From contig NZ_NSGF01000013.1 of assembly GCF_002294995.1 (NCBI RefSeq), forward strand, positions 109,758 through 173,757: a stretch of 64,000 nt of DNA. Direction: 5' to 3'. Shown here one piece after another: positions 8,855 to 17,979 of the stretch; position 1 is the first letter of the stretch, and the number at the start of each line of letters is the position of its first letter. Under the pieces are notes generated by a model that had not been told where the DNA came from, made no database searches, and was given only the letters and a program-made list of their open reading frames with translations. This DNA comes from Mesorhizobium sp. WSM3860. GTDB lineage: Bacteria > Pseudomonadota > Alphaproteobacteria > Rhizobiales > Rhizobiaceae. The position numbers and the translations under genes are program-made.

Positions 8855-9316
8855 TTCTCCTCCAGTGAAAAGCTCAGTTCTCCTTCAGTGATAGATGCGA
8901 ATAGCGACCGGGATCGCGCAAAGCAGAAGCCGGACGCGGCGGGCAATGATGAGAGCGAGTGGAACAACCCCGAGTTAGAAGAGCGCCCTAGTTGAAGCGA
9001 CGTCTCCCGCTCTCAATTCGCCGGCTTATCAGGTCCGAGCCGGCGATCTTCGACTATAAGCCCTATCTGTCGTCGTGGCGAGGCCAAGGCTCGCATCGTG
9101 CTCCAAGATTGAATGCCGCCGAAGATTGGTGCGTTGGATCTTGTCAGCGGCATGGACCTGGTCGGCACCGATGTCAGCTTTGAGGCGTTGCCGATCCTGC
9201 CAAAGTCCGACCCGCGGCGCCCCACCAGGTCTTGACGAAAATCGGCGGGCCTGTTTGAGACTCGGGTAGATGGGGACATTTGCTCCACGGGGAGATGAGC
9301 AGGCGGTGGGCAGGCT
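8855..9316. other. Intergenic stretch without a convincing gene
   Basis: About 460 bp between divergent genes. Reading frames on both strands are short and have poor composition. I see no hairpin, repeat or promoter that I would name, so the promoters of both neighbours are presumably here. Confidence 0.5.
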
Positions 9317-10375
9317 GTGAGGCGCGTTTTTCGATTGCTCGCCGCTGCGATCATCGCGTCCGGCGTGACCGGGTGCACCAGCGTTTCCTATTACGCGCAG
9401 TCGCTGGAGGGCCATGTTGAGATCATGGCGGCGCGCAAAAATGTGCGGAAGCTGATCCGCGATCCTTCGACGCCTCAGGCATTGCGCGCCAAGCTGACGT
9501 CGGCCAGCGCCATACGTCGCTTTGCCACGGATGAAGTGGCGCTGCCGGAAAACAGCAGCTATCGCAGCTATGTCGACATCGGCCGGGACGCTGTAACCTT
9601 TGCCGTTTTTGCCGCGCCGCAATTCTCGCTCACGCCAATAACATGGTGCTTTCCGGTCTTCGGCTGCGTTCCCTACCGGGGTTACTTTTCCCGGAAATCG
9701 GCGGCTGAAAGCGCTGCCGAGCTGCAGCGACAGGGGCTGGACGTTTACGTCTCAGGCGTCACCGCATATTCCACGCTTGGATGGTTCAGCGACCCGCTGC
9801 TCAGCACCATGCTGCGTCAGGACGACACCTATCTCGCAAGCCTGATCTTCCATGAGCTGGCGCATCAGAAAATCTATGTGAACGGCGACTCCTCGTTCAA
9901 CGAGGCTTTCGCGGTTTCGGTCGAAACCACCGGCGTCAGGAAATGGCTCCGCGCCACCGGCAATCGCGCCGGATTGCGCCGCTACGAAGCCAATCGCAAG
10001 CGCAGCGCCGATTTTCTCGGTCTGATAGCGAAAACCCGGGACGAGTTGCGGCAGGTCTTTGGAAGTCCGCGTAGCCCACAGCAGATGGCCGCTGCCAAAG
10101 CAGCCACGATCGACAGGCTGCGGATGCGCTACCGGCGCATGCGCGATACGCGTTGGGCCGGATACCGGGGCTATGACGCCTGGTTCGATAGCCCGATCAA
10201 CAACGCAAAGCTCGCCGCGACTGCCGTTTATGGCGAACAGGTTCCGGCGTTTCTTCGCCTGTTCGACTTGTGCTCCGGCGACTATCCAAGGTTCTACGCC
10301 GCCGTTCGACGGATCGGGAATTTGCCCGGACCTTCGCGCGCCCAGGCGCTGAAGACTGCGGCTGCGTGCGATTGA
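9317..10375 (+). CDS. Putative zinc aminopeptidase, lipoprotein
   Basis: A 352-residue envelope protein of the putative aminopeptidase family COG4324. It starts with a lipoprotein signal ending in GVTGC and contains the zinc-metallopeptidase motif HELAHQ at about residues 180-185, followed by a downstream Glu in NEAFAVSVE, the usual third ligand region. The rest is helical with many Arg residues. GTG start at 9317 places the signal peptide correctly. It stands alone, transcribed toward a RIME-like fragment and the next gene's terminator. Substrate not known. Confidence 0.82.
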   Translation: MRRVFRLLAAAIIASGVTGCTSVSYYAQSLEGHVEIMAARKNVRKLIRDPSTPQALRAKLTSASAIRRFATDEVALPENSSYRSYVDIGRDAVTFAVFAAPQFSLTPITWCFPVFGCVPYRGYFSRKSAAESAAELQRQGLDVYVSGVTAYSTLGWFSDPLLSTMLRQDDTYLASLIFHELAHQKIYVNGDSSFNEAFAVSVETTGVRKWLRATGNRAGLRRYEANRKRSADFLGLIAKTRDELRQVFGSPRSPQQMAAAKAATIDRLRMRYRRMRDTRWAGYRGYDAWFDSPINNAKLAATAVYGEQVPAFLRLFDLCSGDYPRFYAAVRRIGNLPGPSRAQALKTAAACD

Positions 10376-10447
10376 CGCTGACAGCCGGAGGGCAGCCCCG
10401 CCCTCTGCGCGATGCTGGCTTCAGCGTCATGCCAAGGAAATTTCATA

Positions 10448-10514
10448 TGGCAGCGCCAGCCCCCACTCCGTCTCGGCTTCGCCAAGCCACCTCTCCCCCA
10501 TGTGCATGCGGCCA
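10448..10514. repeat. Partial RIME-like interspersed repeat
   Basis: A short stretch with the same block order, in reverse orientation, as the repeats at 24008 and 25756 (GCCAGCCCCCACTCCGTCTC and GCCACCTCTCCCCC). It looks like a decayed half copy of the same family. Confidence 0.5.
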
Positions 10515-10542
10515 CCGCATGAGACTGCGCTAAAAAACAAAA

Positions 10543-10564
10543 AAAGGCCCCTTGCGGAGCCTTT
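10543..10564 (-). terminator. Rho-independent terminator (minus strand)
   Basis: Arms AAAGGCcCC and GGaGCCTTT around loop TTGC, followed on the minus strand by T-runs. It is placed to end the 76-residue minus-strand gene that stops at 10606. Confidence 0.8.
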
Positions 10565-10605
10565 GTCGCAATAGGCTTTGTCCGGTGCCCGGTCGGCGTG
10601 CGGCC

Positions 10606-10836
10606 CTAGCTTGAAAACGTCACGGTCACGCCGCGCTGGCGGAAATAGGCCTGCATCAGCTTGCGGCCGGCGCGGTTGTTGTGCGCCAGCTTGGCCGGCT
10701 CGAACACCACTTGTTTGAGCCCTTCCCGCGCCATCGCCGCCTTGAGCGTCGCGATATGCGCATCGATGTCGGCATTGTCCGCGCGGATCGAGGCATAGAT
10801 GCTTTCGGTCGCTTCGGCCACGGTCGGTTCGCTCAC
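10606..10836 (-). CDS. Conserved small protein, unknown
   Basis: A 76-residue protein beginning at GTG 10836 with an AAGGAC ribosome site. It is mostly helical and acidic in the first half (DNADIDAHIATLKAAM), then basic (AHNNRAGRKLMQAYFRQRG), with no membrane segment or cysteine. A strong terminator follows it and another separates it from the sugar ABC operon upstream, so it is a single-gene unit. I recognise it only as a rhizobial-type hypothetical. Confidence 0.7.
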   Translation of the reverse strand: MSEPTVAEATESIYASIRADNADIDAHIATLKAAMAREGLKQVVFEPAKLAHNNRAGRKLMQAYFRQRGVTVTFSS

Positions 10837-10889
10837 TTGTGTCGTCCTTCGGTTGTTGCGCGGCGGCTTAACCGGACCTGAAAACAAAA

Positions 10890-10912
10890 ACAAGGCCCGC
10901 ATGGGGCCTTGT
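10890..10912 (-). terminator. Rho-independent terminator of the sugar ABC operon
   Basis: Perfect 9-bp arms ACAAGGCCC and GGGCCTTGT around a 5-base loop, followed on the minus strand by TTTTTG and TTTT. It sits 28 bp after the stop of the binding-protein gene. Confidence 0.87.
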
Positions 10913-10940
10913 CGCACTCACCTCTCAGCAGAACCCTGCC

Positions 10941-11927
10941 CTATTTTCCCGCCAGCTGCTTGGCGTTTTCCGGCGTGATCGCGGTGGTGTCCACCGTCAC
11001 GGTCGGCTCGACGGACGTCGCGCAGTCGAGCAATATCTTCTTGGCCATGTCGATCGCTTCCTTAGCGCCGGTCGGATAGGTGAAGGTCGCCGCCCAGTCG
11101 CCCTTGGCGACGGCCTCGATGCCGCCGGCCGGGCCCGGCAGGCCGTCGGTGCCGATGATCTTGACCTCTTTGCCTGCGCCCTTGGCGGCCAGCAGCGCGC
11201 CCGCCGCCATCATGTCGTTCGAGGCATAGAGCACCTTGATGTCGGGATGCGCCTGCAGCATGGCGGAAAAGGCGGTCTGGGCTTTGTCCGGAACCCAGTC
11301 GGCGGCCTGCTCGGCGACGATCTGGATTTTCGGGTTGGCTTTCACGCCTTCCTTGAAGCCGTTGAGACGCTCCACCGCCGGCGTCGAGCTCGGCAGGCCT
11401 TCCAGCACCGCCGCCTCGCCGCCATCGGGCAAAAGCTTCGAGGCCGTGTATTTGCCGGCTTCCTCGGCGATCTTGAAATTGTCGCCGCCGATGAAGGCGG
11501 TGTAGTCCTTGCCGGGGTCGCCCACCGTCTTGCGGTCGAGCTCGATCACCGGAATGCCGGCGTCCATGGCGCGCTTCACGGCCGGCGTCAGCGGGGCGGC
11601 CTCGAAGGGCGAGATCAGCAGAAGGTCGACCTTCTGGGTGATGAAATTGTCGACCTGCGAGGTCTGCGTGTTGACGTTGCCGGCGCCGTCGGCGATCTGC
11701 AGCGTGAAGCCCGGCACTTCCTTGGCCGCCGCCGTCAGCTCGTCATTGACGTGCTGGCGATAGGGCTCGGCGTTGTTGGCCTGCGAAAAGCCGATGACGA
11801 ACTGGCCGTCCTTGGCGCAGGCCTTGACCATCGGCTCGGCTGCCTGGGCAGTGCCCGCTACGCACAGGCCGGCGCCCGCCAGCAGCGCGGCCCGCAGGAC
11901 GCGCGATCCTCTCAGTGTGGTTCTCAT
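10941..11927 (-). CDS. Sugar ABC transporter periplasmic binding protein (RbsB-like)
   Basis: A 328-residue type I periplasmic binding protein. Its signal peptide is cleaved near GTAQA (residue about 29), and two lobes with the ribose-family pattern follow (FVIGFSQANNAEPYRQHV; ASNDMMAAGALLAA; IGTDGLPGPAGGIEAV). It delivers a sugar or polyol to the permease encoded just upstream. Last gene of the minus-strand operon lacI-type regulator, ATPase, permease, binding protein, closed by a terminator at 10890. The ligand cannot be fixed from sequence. Confidence 0.9.
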   Translation of the reverse strand: MRTTLRGSRVLRAALLAGAGLCVAGTAQAAEPMVKACAKDGQFVIGFSQANNAEPYRQHVNDELTAAAKEVPGFTLQIADGAGNVNTQTSQVDNFITQKVDLLLISPFEAAPLTPAVKRAMDAGIPVIELDRKTVGDPGKDYTAFIGGDNFKIAEEAGKYTASKLLPDGGEAAVLEGLPSSTPAVERLNGFKEGVKANPKIQIVAEQAADWVPDKAQTAFSAMLQAHPDIKVLYASNDMMAAGALLAAKGAGKEVKIIGTDGLPGPAGGIEAVAKGDWAATFTYPTGAKEAIDMAKKILLDCATSVEPTVTVDTTAITPENAKQLAGK

Positions 11928-12014
11928 ACTCAGTCTCCTCCTCGTCTGGCCGAGGCCAGACCTTTGGTTGCAGTGCTAGTTTCCAGTCTTTTGGGGAATG
12001 CTGCCGCCGGCCTC

Positions 12015-13085
12015 CTATCGTCCCAAACCCTCGCGGCGGCGAACGAGGGATTGAAGCACTGCCGCCAGGACGATGATCGCTGCGGTCGCGAGCAACTGCA
12101 TGGCGGGGGTGATGTTGTTGAGCTGAAGGATGTTGGCGAGAGCGCCGAGCATGATGGTGCCGGCGACGGTGCCGACCATCGAGCCCGCGCCGCCGAACAG
12201 GCTGGTGCCGCCGATGACGACGGCGGCAATCGCCGTCAGCTCATAGCCCATGCCGTCATTGGCGCTGCCGAAGTTGAACTGGCCGGCATGGACGATGCCG
12301 GCAAGCGCCGAGGCAAAGCCGGTGATGGCGTAGACAGAGATCTTCACCATGGACACCGGCACGCCGGAAATGCGCGCGGCGCGCTCGTTGCCGCCAACGG
12401 CATAGACATAGCGGCCGAAGCGCGTGGTGTTGAGCACGATGGTGGCTATTGCCGCAAAGATGATGAAGACGATCGTCGCCACCGGCACGGTGTTGTCGAA
12501 CAGGCGCTCGCCGAGCACGGCGAACACCGGCGGTGCCAGGCCCGGTCCGTCACCATAGGAAATATTGATGTACTGATTGCCGGAGACGACCAGCGCGAGG
12601 CCCCGCGCCGCCTGCAGTCCGGCGAGCGTCACGATGAAGGGCTCGAGCCGGAAGCGTGTGGAAATCGTGCCCTGGACAATGCCGAAGACGGTGCCCATGA
12701 CCAGCACGGCCAGGATGGTGGCGATGAGGCCGAAGCCGCCGGAGATCATCATGGTGGCGGTGACGACCGCGGAGAGACCGAGCACCGCGCCCACCGACAG
12801 GTCGATGCCGGCGGTGATGATGACGAAGGTCATGCCGATCGCGATGATGCCGGTCTCCGACACGGCACGCACGATGTTGGCGATGTTGTCGGGGTTGAGG
12901 AACAGGATCTCGCCATGGCGCCGGGGCGAAAAGATGACGCCGCCGATCGCCACCAGGACCAAGCCGATCAGGCTCTGGAAGCGCACGATGATGGCCAGCG
13001 GGTCGACGCGATGCTTGGACGCCGCGGGCGCCGCCGGGCTTGAAGCCGCCGTGGAGGCCGCCACCGAAATCTTCTGGTCCGACAT
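12015..13085 (-). CDS. Sugar ABC transporter permease (RbsC-like)
   Basis: A 356-residue inner-membrane permease of the RbsC/XylH group with a 45-residue Ala/Ser-rich cytoplasmic start and about nine hydrophobic segments. Typical stretches are FVIITAGIDLSVGAVLGL and the cytoplasmic loop GNERAARISGVPV, which contacts the ATPase. Its ATG shares one base with the stop of the ATPase gene (TGATG), so translation is probably coupled. Works with the products at 13085-14602 and 10941-11927. Confidence 0.92.
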   Translation of the reverse strand: MSDQKISVAASTAASSPAAPAASKHRVDPLAIIVRFQSLIGLVLVAIGGVIFSPRRHGEILFLNPDNIANIVRAVSETGIIAIGMTFVIITAGIDLSVGAVLGLSAVVTATMMISGGFGLIATILAVLVMGTVFGIVQGTISTRFRLEPFIVTLAGLQAARGLALVVSGNQYINISYGDGPGLAPPVFAVLGERLFDNTVPVATIVFIIFAAIATIVLNTTRFGRYVYAVGGNERAARISGVPVSMVKISVYAITGFASALAGIVHAGQFNFGSANDGMGYELTAIAAVVIGGTSLFGGAGSMVGTVAGTIMLGALANILQLNNITPAMQLLATAAIIVLAAVLQSLVRRREGLGR

Positions 13086-14602
13086 CAGGCCTCCCTGCCG
13101 TTTGCCGCGGCAAGCACGGTGTGCTCGTCGACGCCGCCATTGAATTCCGCCACATCGCGCCCCTGGCGCAGCACCACGATCCGGTCGCAGAGCCCGATCA
13201 GCTCCGGCATCTCGCTGGAGGCGACCAGTATGCCCAGCCCCTGCGCCGCAAGGGCTCTGAGGCGCGCATAGATCTCGCCCTTGGCGCCGACATCGACGCC
13301 GCGCGTCGGCTCATCGAGCAGCAACAGCCGCGGGTTGCCGAGGATCTCCTTCGCCAGCACCACCTTCTGCTGGTTGCCGCCCGAAAGCGCGCCGACGGCG
13401 ATGTCCGGATTCTTTGGGCGGATGTCGAACTGGCCGAAGGATTGCCGCACGGCCTCCGCCTGGCGGCGCGGCGACATCAGCCCGGCCGGCGAGATGCGGC
13501 GGATCACCGACATGACCAGATTGAGGCCGACCGCCATCCTGAGCATAAGGCCGCTGCCGCGCCGGTCGTCGGTGACAAAGGCGATTCCGGCCTTGCGCGC
13601 CGCGTTGATCGACTCGAGCTTCACCGGTCTGCCGTCGACAGCGAGCTCGCCCTGCCAGCGGCCGGCAAGGCCGGTGCCGTAGAGCGCGGAGAGCAGCTCG
13701 GTGCGCCCCGCCCCCATGATGCCGGCAAGGCCAACGATCTCGCCTTCCCTGACCTCGAGCGAGATGCCGTTCGGCGGCTGCCAGCCGGCGCTTTCGCGGG
13801 TGAGCCGAAAGCTGGCATCCTTCAATCTGAGCAGGGTTTTGCCGGCGCTCTTCGCGCGTTCGGGGTAAAGCTCGTCCAGCGGCCGCCCGACCAGGAGGCG
13901 CACCAGTTCGGCCTGCGGCGCGTGCGGCTCGGTGATACCGGCGACGCGGCCGTCGCGCATCACCGTGACGCGATCGGCGATATCAGGCACTTCCTCCAGC
14001 CGGTGCGAGATATAGACGATGCCGACGCCGGTGGCGGCGAGCTTGCGCATGATGTCGAACAGGCGCTCGACCTCGCCGACGGTGAGTGCCGCCGTCGGCT
14101 CGTCCATGATCAGCACGCGCGACGCATAGGACAGCGCCTTGACGATCGCCACCACCTGGCGCTGGCCGATGGAGAGATCGGCCACCAGCCGCGCCGGGTC
14201 GATGGCGAGCTCGATCGCTTCCAGCCGCCGTTTCGCCTCGCGGCGCATAGCCGGCACGTCAAGCATGCCGCCCGGCCGCATCAATTCGCGGCCAAGGAAG
14301 AGATTCGCCGCGACGTCGAGCGAGGGCACGAGGTCCAGTTCCTGGAAGATGGTGGCGATGCCGGCCGCTTGCGCCTCGCGCGGATTGTTGAACCGGACCG
14401 GCTTGCCGTCGATCCGGATCTCGCCCTCGTCCGGCGTGTGGACGCCCGACAGAAGATTCATCAGCGTCGACTTGCCGGCGCCGTTCTCGCCGAGCAGTGC
14501 GTGGATCTCGCCGGCCTTCAAGTCGAAATCGACGCCGCGCAGCGCCTGTACGCCGCCGAAGCGCTTTACGGCGCCGGTGACGGAAAGCAGCGGCGCGCTC
14601 AT
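13085..14602 (-). CDS. Sugar ABC transporter ATP-binding protein (RbsA/MglA-like)
   Basis: A 505-residue tandem ATPase. The first domain has Walker A GENGAGKST, signature LSIGQRQVV and Walker B VLIMDEPTAAL. The second has the degenerate Walker A GIMGAGRTELL (no Lys), signature LSGGNQQKVVL and LLLLDEPTRGVD, as is normal for carbohydrate uptake ATPases of the CUT2 class. It energises import through the adjacent permease. The start at ATG 14602 overlaps the regulator's stop by four bases. Confidence 0.93.
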   Translation of the reverse strand: MSAPLLSVTGAVKRFGGVQALRGVDFDLKAGEIHALLGENGAGKSTLMNLLSGVHTPDEGEIRIDGKPVRFNNPREAQAAGIATIFQELDLVPSLDVAANLFLGRELMRPGGMLDVPAMRREAKRRLEAIELAIDPARLVADLSIGQRQVVAIVKALSYASRVLIMDEPTAALTVGEVERLFDIMRKLAATGVGIVYISHRLEEVPDIADRVTVMRDGRVAGITEPHAPQAELVRLLVGRPLDELYPERAKSAGKTLLRLKDASFRLTRESAGWQPPNGISLEVREGEIVGLAGIMGAGRTELLSALYGTGLAGRWQGELAVDGRPVKLESINAARKAGIAFVTDDRRGSGLMLRMAVGLNLVMSVIRRISPAGLMSPRRQAEAVRQSFGQFDIRPKNPDIAVGALSGGNQQKVVLAKEILGNPRLLLLDEPTRGVDVGAKGEIYARLRALAAQGLGILVASSEMPELIGLCDRIVVLRQGRDVAEFNGGVDEHTVLAAANGREA

Positions 14603-15612
14603 GCAGGCCTCGTTTGGGCCGGCCTCGCGCAGGATTGGCGGGCCTGGAGCGTCGCCTGAAGGCGCACGGCGCGGGGTGCGGCAACGTTGTTGGCGATGCG
14701 CTCGCTGAGCAGCGCCGCCGCCTGCCGGCCGATCTCCGTGCAAGGCTGCTCGACCAGCGTCAGCCTGGGCTCGAAGCAGTCGGCCCATTCGAAGTCGTCG
14801 AAGCCGACCAGCGAGAGGTCGCGCGGGATCGAAAGACCCTTCTCGCGGATGGCGCGGACTGCCCCGATCGTTGTCATGTTGTTGCCGGTGACCAATGCGG
14901 TGGGCGGTGTCGGCAGCGACAGGATCGCATGCGTCGACGCGGTGGCGCTCGCCGTGTCGACATTCTCCGGCGAGACATAGTGCGGCAGGCATTCAAGTCC
15001 GTTGGCGGCGAGCGAGGCACCGAAGGCTTCGACACGCTCGCGCGTGGTGGCGAGCCCCGGCTGGCCGGCGATGTAGCCGATGCGCCTGTGGCCGAAGGAG
15101 GCGACGTGATCGATCAGCGCCCGCATCGCGGTCTCGTTCTCGACGCCGATCTGATCGAAGCGGTCGTCGGCGAAGCGGTCGATCAGGACGCAGGGAACAC
15201 TCTTGTCCGCGAGATAAGCGATCGCGCGCTCGGGCGAGCCGGACGGCGCTAGGATGACGCCGTCGACGCGGCGCTGGTGGAAGGCACGCACCACCTGAAG
15301 CTCGCGGTCGGGGTCTTCTTGTGTATCCGACAGGAACACCATGAGGCCGAGGCGCGCGCATTCGGCTTCGACCGCGCAGATGATGTCGGTGAAATAAGGG
15401 TTGGAGATCGCCGAGATGGCGAGCCCGACGCTGTTGGTCGACGCGACTTTCAACGACCGCGCCAATTCGTTGGGCTGGTAGCCCATGGCGGCGATGGCGT
15501 CGTTAATGAGCTGCGCCTTCTCGGGCGAGACGAAGCGCGTGCGGTTGACGACATGCGAGACGGTCGAAACCGAGACGCCGGCGCGGCGCGCGACCTCAGC
15601 CATTGTCGGCAT
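14599..15612 (-). CDS. LacI-family transcription regulator of the sugar operon
   Basis: A 337-residue repressor with an N-terminal helix-turn-helix (TMAEVARRAGVSVSTVSHVV) and hinge (PNELARSLK). A sugar-binding core resembling periplasmic binding proteins follows. It is the first gene of the operon and probably represses it in the absence of its sugar. A candidate operator at 15702-15713 lies about 90 bp upstream. C-terminal residues (ARPAQTRPA) overlap the ATPase start. Confidence 0.92.
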   Translation of the reverse strand: MPTMAEVARRAGVSVSTVSHVVNRTRFVSPEKAQLINDAIAAMGYQPNELARSLKVASTNSVGLAISAISNPYFTDIICAVEAECARLGLMVFLSDTQEDPDRELQVVRAFHQRRVDGVILAPSGSPERAIAYLADKSVPCVLIDRFADDRFDQIGVENETAMRALIDHVASFGHRRIGYIAGQPGLATTRERVEAFGASLAANGLECLPHYVSPENVDTASATASTHAILSLPTPPTALVTGNNMTTIGAVRAIREKGLSIPRDLSLVGFDDFEWADCFEPRLTLVEQPCTEIGRQAAALLSERIANNVAAPRAVRLQATLQARQSCARPAQTRPA

Positions 15613-15701
15613 AACGGCTCTTACGGAGTGCCCGCAAGCGCTCCTCCCTTAGACGCGTTTCCCGTCCGTTCTTCGACGGATCAGCCAGACAATAGAGCGA
15701 T

Positions 15702-15713
15702 CGAAACGTTTGC
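15702..15713. promoter_or_regulatory. Candidate LacI-family operator
   Basis: CGAAACGTTTGC, a near-palindrome with the central CG step typical of LacI-family sites, in the gap between the regulator gene and the transporter at 15770. A second palindromic core TTGCGCAA overlaps its right side. Prediction from pattern only. Confidence 0.45.
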
Positions 15714-15769
15714 GCAATCGATTCGATAGATGTCAGCGATAGATTTTTTTGGGGGCGGAAAGTCTAAAA

Positions 15770-16996
15770 TCAGGAGGTGAAAGCCAGCCAGGCCGTGCCG
15801 GCAAGAAGCGTCAGCAAGGTGAGCGGCAAACCAACCTTGAAGAAAGCTGCGAAAGACAGCTCCTTGCCCGCCGCCCTCGCCTGCTCCGCGACGATGAGGT
15901 TGGCGACTGAGCCGAGCAGCGTGAAATTGCCGGCGAGCGTCGAGCTCATCGCCACGATCAGCCAGGCGCGCTGGGGGTTTTCGAGGCCCGGGATGAAGGG
16001 CCTCAGCGCCAGCACCGCGGGCACGTTGCTCATGATGTTGGAAAGCACTGCGGTGAAGCCGGAGAGCCGCCACACATCGTCGAGGCCCATATTCTTCGCC
16101 CAGGCGATCATTTCGGGGGTGAGCAGGACGCGCTCGGCGCCCGCCACGACGACGAACAGTCCGGCGAACATGAAGAGCAGCGGGCCGTCTATCTCACGGT
16201 AGATGCGGTGCGGCTTGATCGCGCGGGTGACGAGCAGGAAAGCGCCGGCAATGAGCGCCGCCTTGGCGACGGGCACGCCGGCGAAGAAGGCGATCGCCAG
16301 CACCACGCAGACGATGGTCGCCTTCAGCACCTGTCCCGGCAGCATGCGGCCGCGATAGACCTCTGGGCTGAGCTCGGCGGGGCGAGAGAATTCGCCGCGG
16401 TAGACGATGCGAACGATGACGATGACGGCGACAAGGCCGAACAGCGCCACCGGCGCGAGCGCCGCCGTGAAGTCCGGATAGGAAATGCCCGAGAGCGCGC
16501 CGATCACCATGTTCTGCGGGTTGCCGGTGATGGTGGCTACGCTGCCGCAGTTGGAGGCCGTGCAGGTGGCGATCAGATATGGCACCGGGTTGCGCCGGAT
16601 AACGCGGGTGACGTGGACGACGATCGGCGCCATCACCAGGCAGATCGCGTCATTGACCAGGAAGGCCGAAAGCACACCGGTCAGAAGCGTGACCATGACG
16701 AGCAGCATGAAGGGCGCGTGCGCATGCTCAATGGCGAAGCCGCCGAGCGCGCGGAACGCTCCCGACACCTTCAGATGCGCGACCACGATCATCATGCCCA
16801 GCAAAAGCGTGATCGTGTCGAAATTGATGGCGCGGTACGCATCCTCCATGCCGATCGCGCCGATGGCGATCATGGCGGCGCCGCCGAGCAGCGCGATGCC
16901 GGCGCGATCCAGCCTGAAGCCCGGAATGCGCCCGACCGCAACGCCGGCATAGGTAGCTACCAGGATGAAAAGCGCACCCGCGCCGGTCCATGTCAT
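15770..16996 (-). CDS. SLC13/ArsB-type ion transporter
   Basis: A 408-residue membrane protein of the ion transporter superfamily (CitMHS/ArsB/NhaD-like) with about 11 hydrophobic segments. The two family re-entrant motifs are visible: FLVNDAICLVMAPIV with TCTASNCGSVATITGNPQN, and LSNIMSNVPAVLALRPF with TLAGNFTLLGSVAN. These Asn/Thr-rich hairpins bind the anion or cation. ATG 16996 is chosen; an upstream extension to 17071 would add a charged, non-membrane tail. Substrate (dicarboxylate, arsenite or Na+/H+) cannot be decided. Confidence 0.85.
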   Translation of the reverse strand: MTWTGAGALFILVATYAGVAVGRIPGFRLDRAGIALLGGAAMIAIGAIGMEDAYRAINFDTITLLLGMMIVVAHLKVSGAFRALGGFAIEHAHAPFMLLVMVTLLTGVLSAFLVNDAICLVMAPIVVHVTRVIRRNPVPYLIATCTASNCGSVATITGNPQNMVIGALSGISYPDFTAALAPVALFGLVAVIVIVRIVYRGEFSRPAELSPEVYRGRMLPGQVLKATIVCVVLAIAFFAGVPVAKAALIAGAFLLVTRAIKPHRIYREIDGPLLFMFAGLFVVVAGAERVLLTPEMIAWAKNMGLDDVWRLSGFTAVLSNIMSNVPAVLALRPFIPGLENPQRAWLIVAMSSTLAGNFTLLGSVANLIVAEQARAAGKELSFAAFFKVGLPLTLLTLLAGTAWLAFTS

Positions 16997-17201
16997 TGCC
17001 GGAAGATCCCGTTGCCTGCCATCGCCCGGCGGAATCTGCTCGGGCGCTTTTTGCCAGAGGAGCTTTAGCAAGGGCAGCGCAAAGGGGAAGCGTCGAGGGA
17101 TGAAACTTTCGTCATCCGTCCGGGGCTTTTATATCTCGGATAGCTAATGTAATGTCTTGCGAAAAACAGGGCCGACAATCCAGTCGTTGGGGACTAAATG
17201 G

Positions 17202-17423
17202 ATGAACGCGGTCGTTGAAGCGGAGCATCGCGTCTCGCCAAACGAGAATCTGATGCCCTCGGCGGAATGCCGGCGCTGCCATGGCGCCAGGAAAGTTTTC
17301 ATTTGCGCCCGCTGGGTCGCCTCCAACGGCCATTGCTGCCCGGAAGGAACGCACCGGCTGAGCTGTCCGGGACACAGTGTGATCTGCCTGGAATGCGGCG
17401 GACACGGAGGCCAGAATGCCTGA
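17202..17423 (+). CDS. Small cysteine-rich zinc-binding protein, unknown
   Basis: A 73-residue protein with eight cysteines, including two CxxC knuckles, CRRCHG and CLECGG, which resemble half-sites of the DnaJ-type CxxCxG zinc domain, separated by a Cys-containing loop. GGGGA lies eight bases before the ATG. No partner gene is obvious: the ion transporter diverges from it and a secreted protein follows. It may be a stand-alone zinc-ribbon protein; function unknown. Confidence 0.5.
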   Translation: MNAVVEAEHRVSPNENLMPSAECRRCHGARKVFICARWVASNGHCCPEGTHRLSCPGHSVICLECGGHGGQNA

Positions 17424-17596
17424 CCGGGTTCTTACCGACGTCGCGCTGACCGCCGCCTCGCCGTCCGTCCGAGCGCGACAAGGCCGGTCGCGCAGACAAC
17501 CTCATCGGCGTCGTCTTGCTGCTCAAAAGCCTTGCGGTGTTCCGGCAGCGAGCCATATTCGTACCGCAAAAGCCATCACTGAAAGCTGGCGCCTCC

Positions 17597-17887
17597 ATGA
17601 AAAGCCTTACGACCGCCCTTGTTGCCGGCACGATATTATGGACCGCGGGCGCCGCCGATGCGCGGCCCGACACACGCGCCATGACCTGCGGCGAGACGCA
17701 GGCGCTGATCCAGCGCCGGCATGCCGCGGTGCTGACTACAGGGGCCAATACTTATGATCGTTTCGTGCGCCAATTCGGCAATGAGTGCGACTGGCCGGAA
17801 GTCCCGATGTCGGTCTCGGTTCCGACCCGTGACGGTCCATGCCGCGTCTACCGCTGCGAGGAACCGGTCTTCGACTTCCCCGGTTGA
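17597..17887 (+). CDS. Small secreted protein, conserved hypothetical
   Basis: A 96-residue protein with a clear signal peptide (MKSLTTALVAGTILWTAGA, cleavage near ADA) and a mature part holding four cysteines (MTCGETQALIQ, NECDWPE, GPCRVYRCEEP), likely two disulfides in the periplasm. The conserved-looking core TTGANTYDRFV suggests a real family seen in rhizobia, but no function is known to me. Confidence 0.75.
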   Translation: MKSLTTALVAGTILWTAGAADARPDTRAMTCGETQALIQRRHAAVLTTGANTYDRFVRQFGNECDWPEVPMSVSVPTRDGPCRVYRCEEPVFDFPG

Positions 17888-17979
17888 GCGACGTTGCGAC
17901 CGCGGTGCGGAACAGTTGAGGCAGCATGCGAATTGTAGCGGATGGTGACACCAATGTCCCGGCTGCAGGAGGAACGGCC

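Noticed and set aside
8992..9183. 63-residue frame in the gap after the molybdoenzyme
   Set aside because: No ribosome site and no recognisable pattern on either strand.
11247..14659. Long plus-strand open frames opposite the sugar ABC operon
   Set aside because: Typical high-GC shadow frames; the minus strand carries four clearly recognisable genes with overlapping starts and stops.
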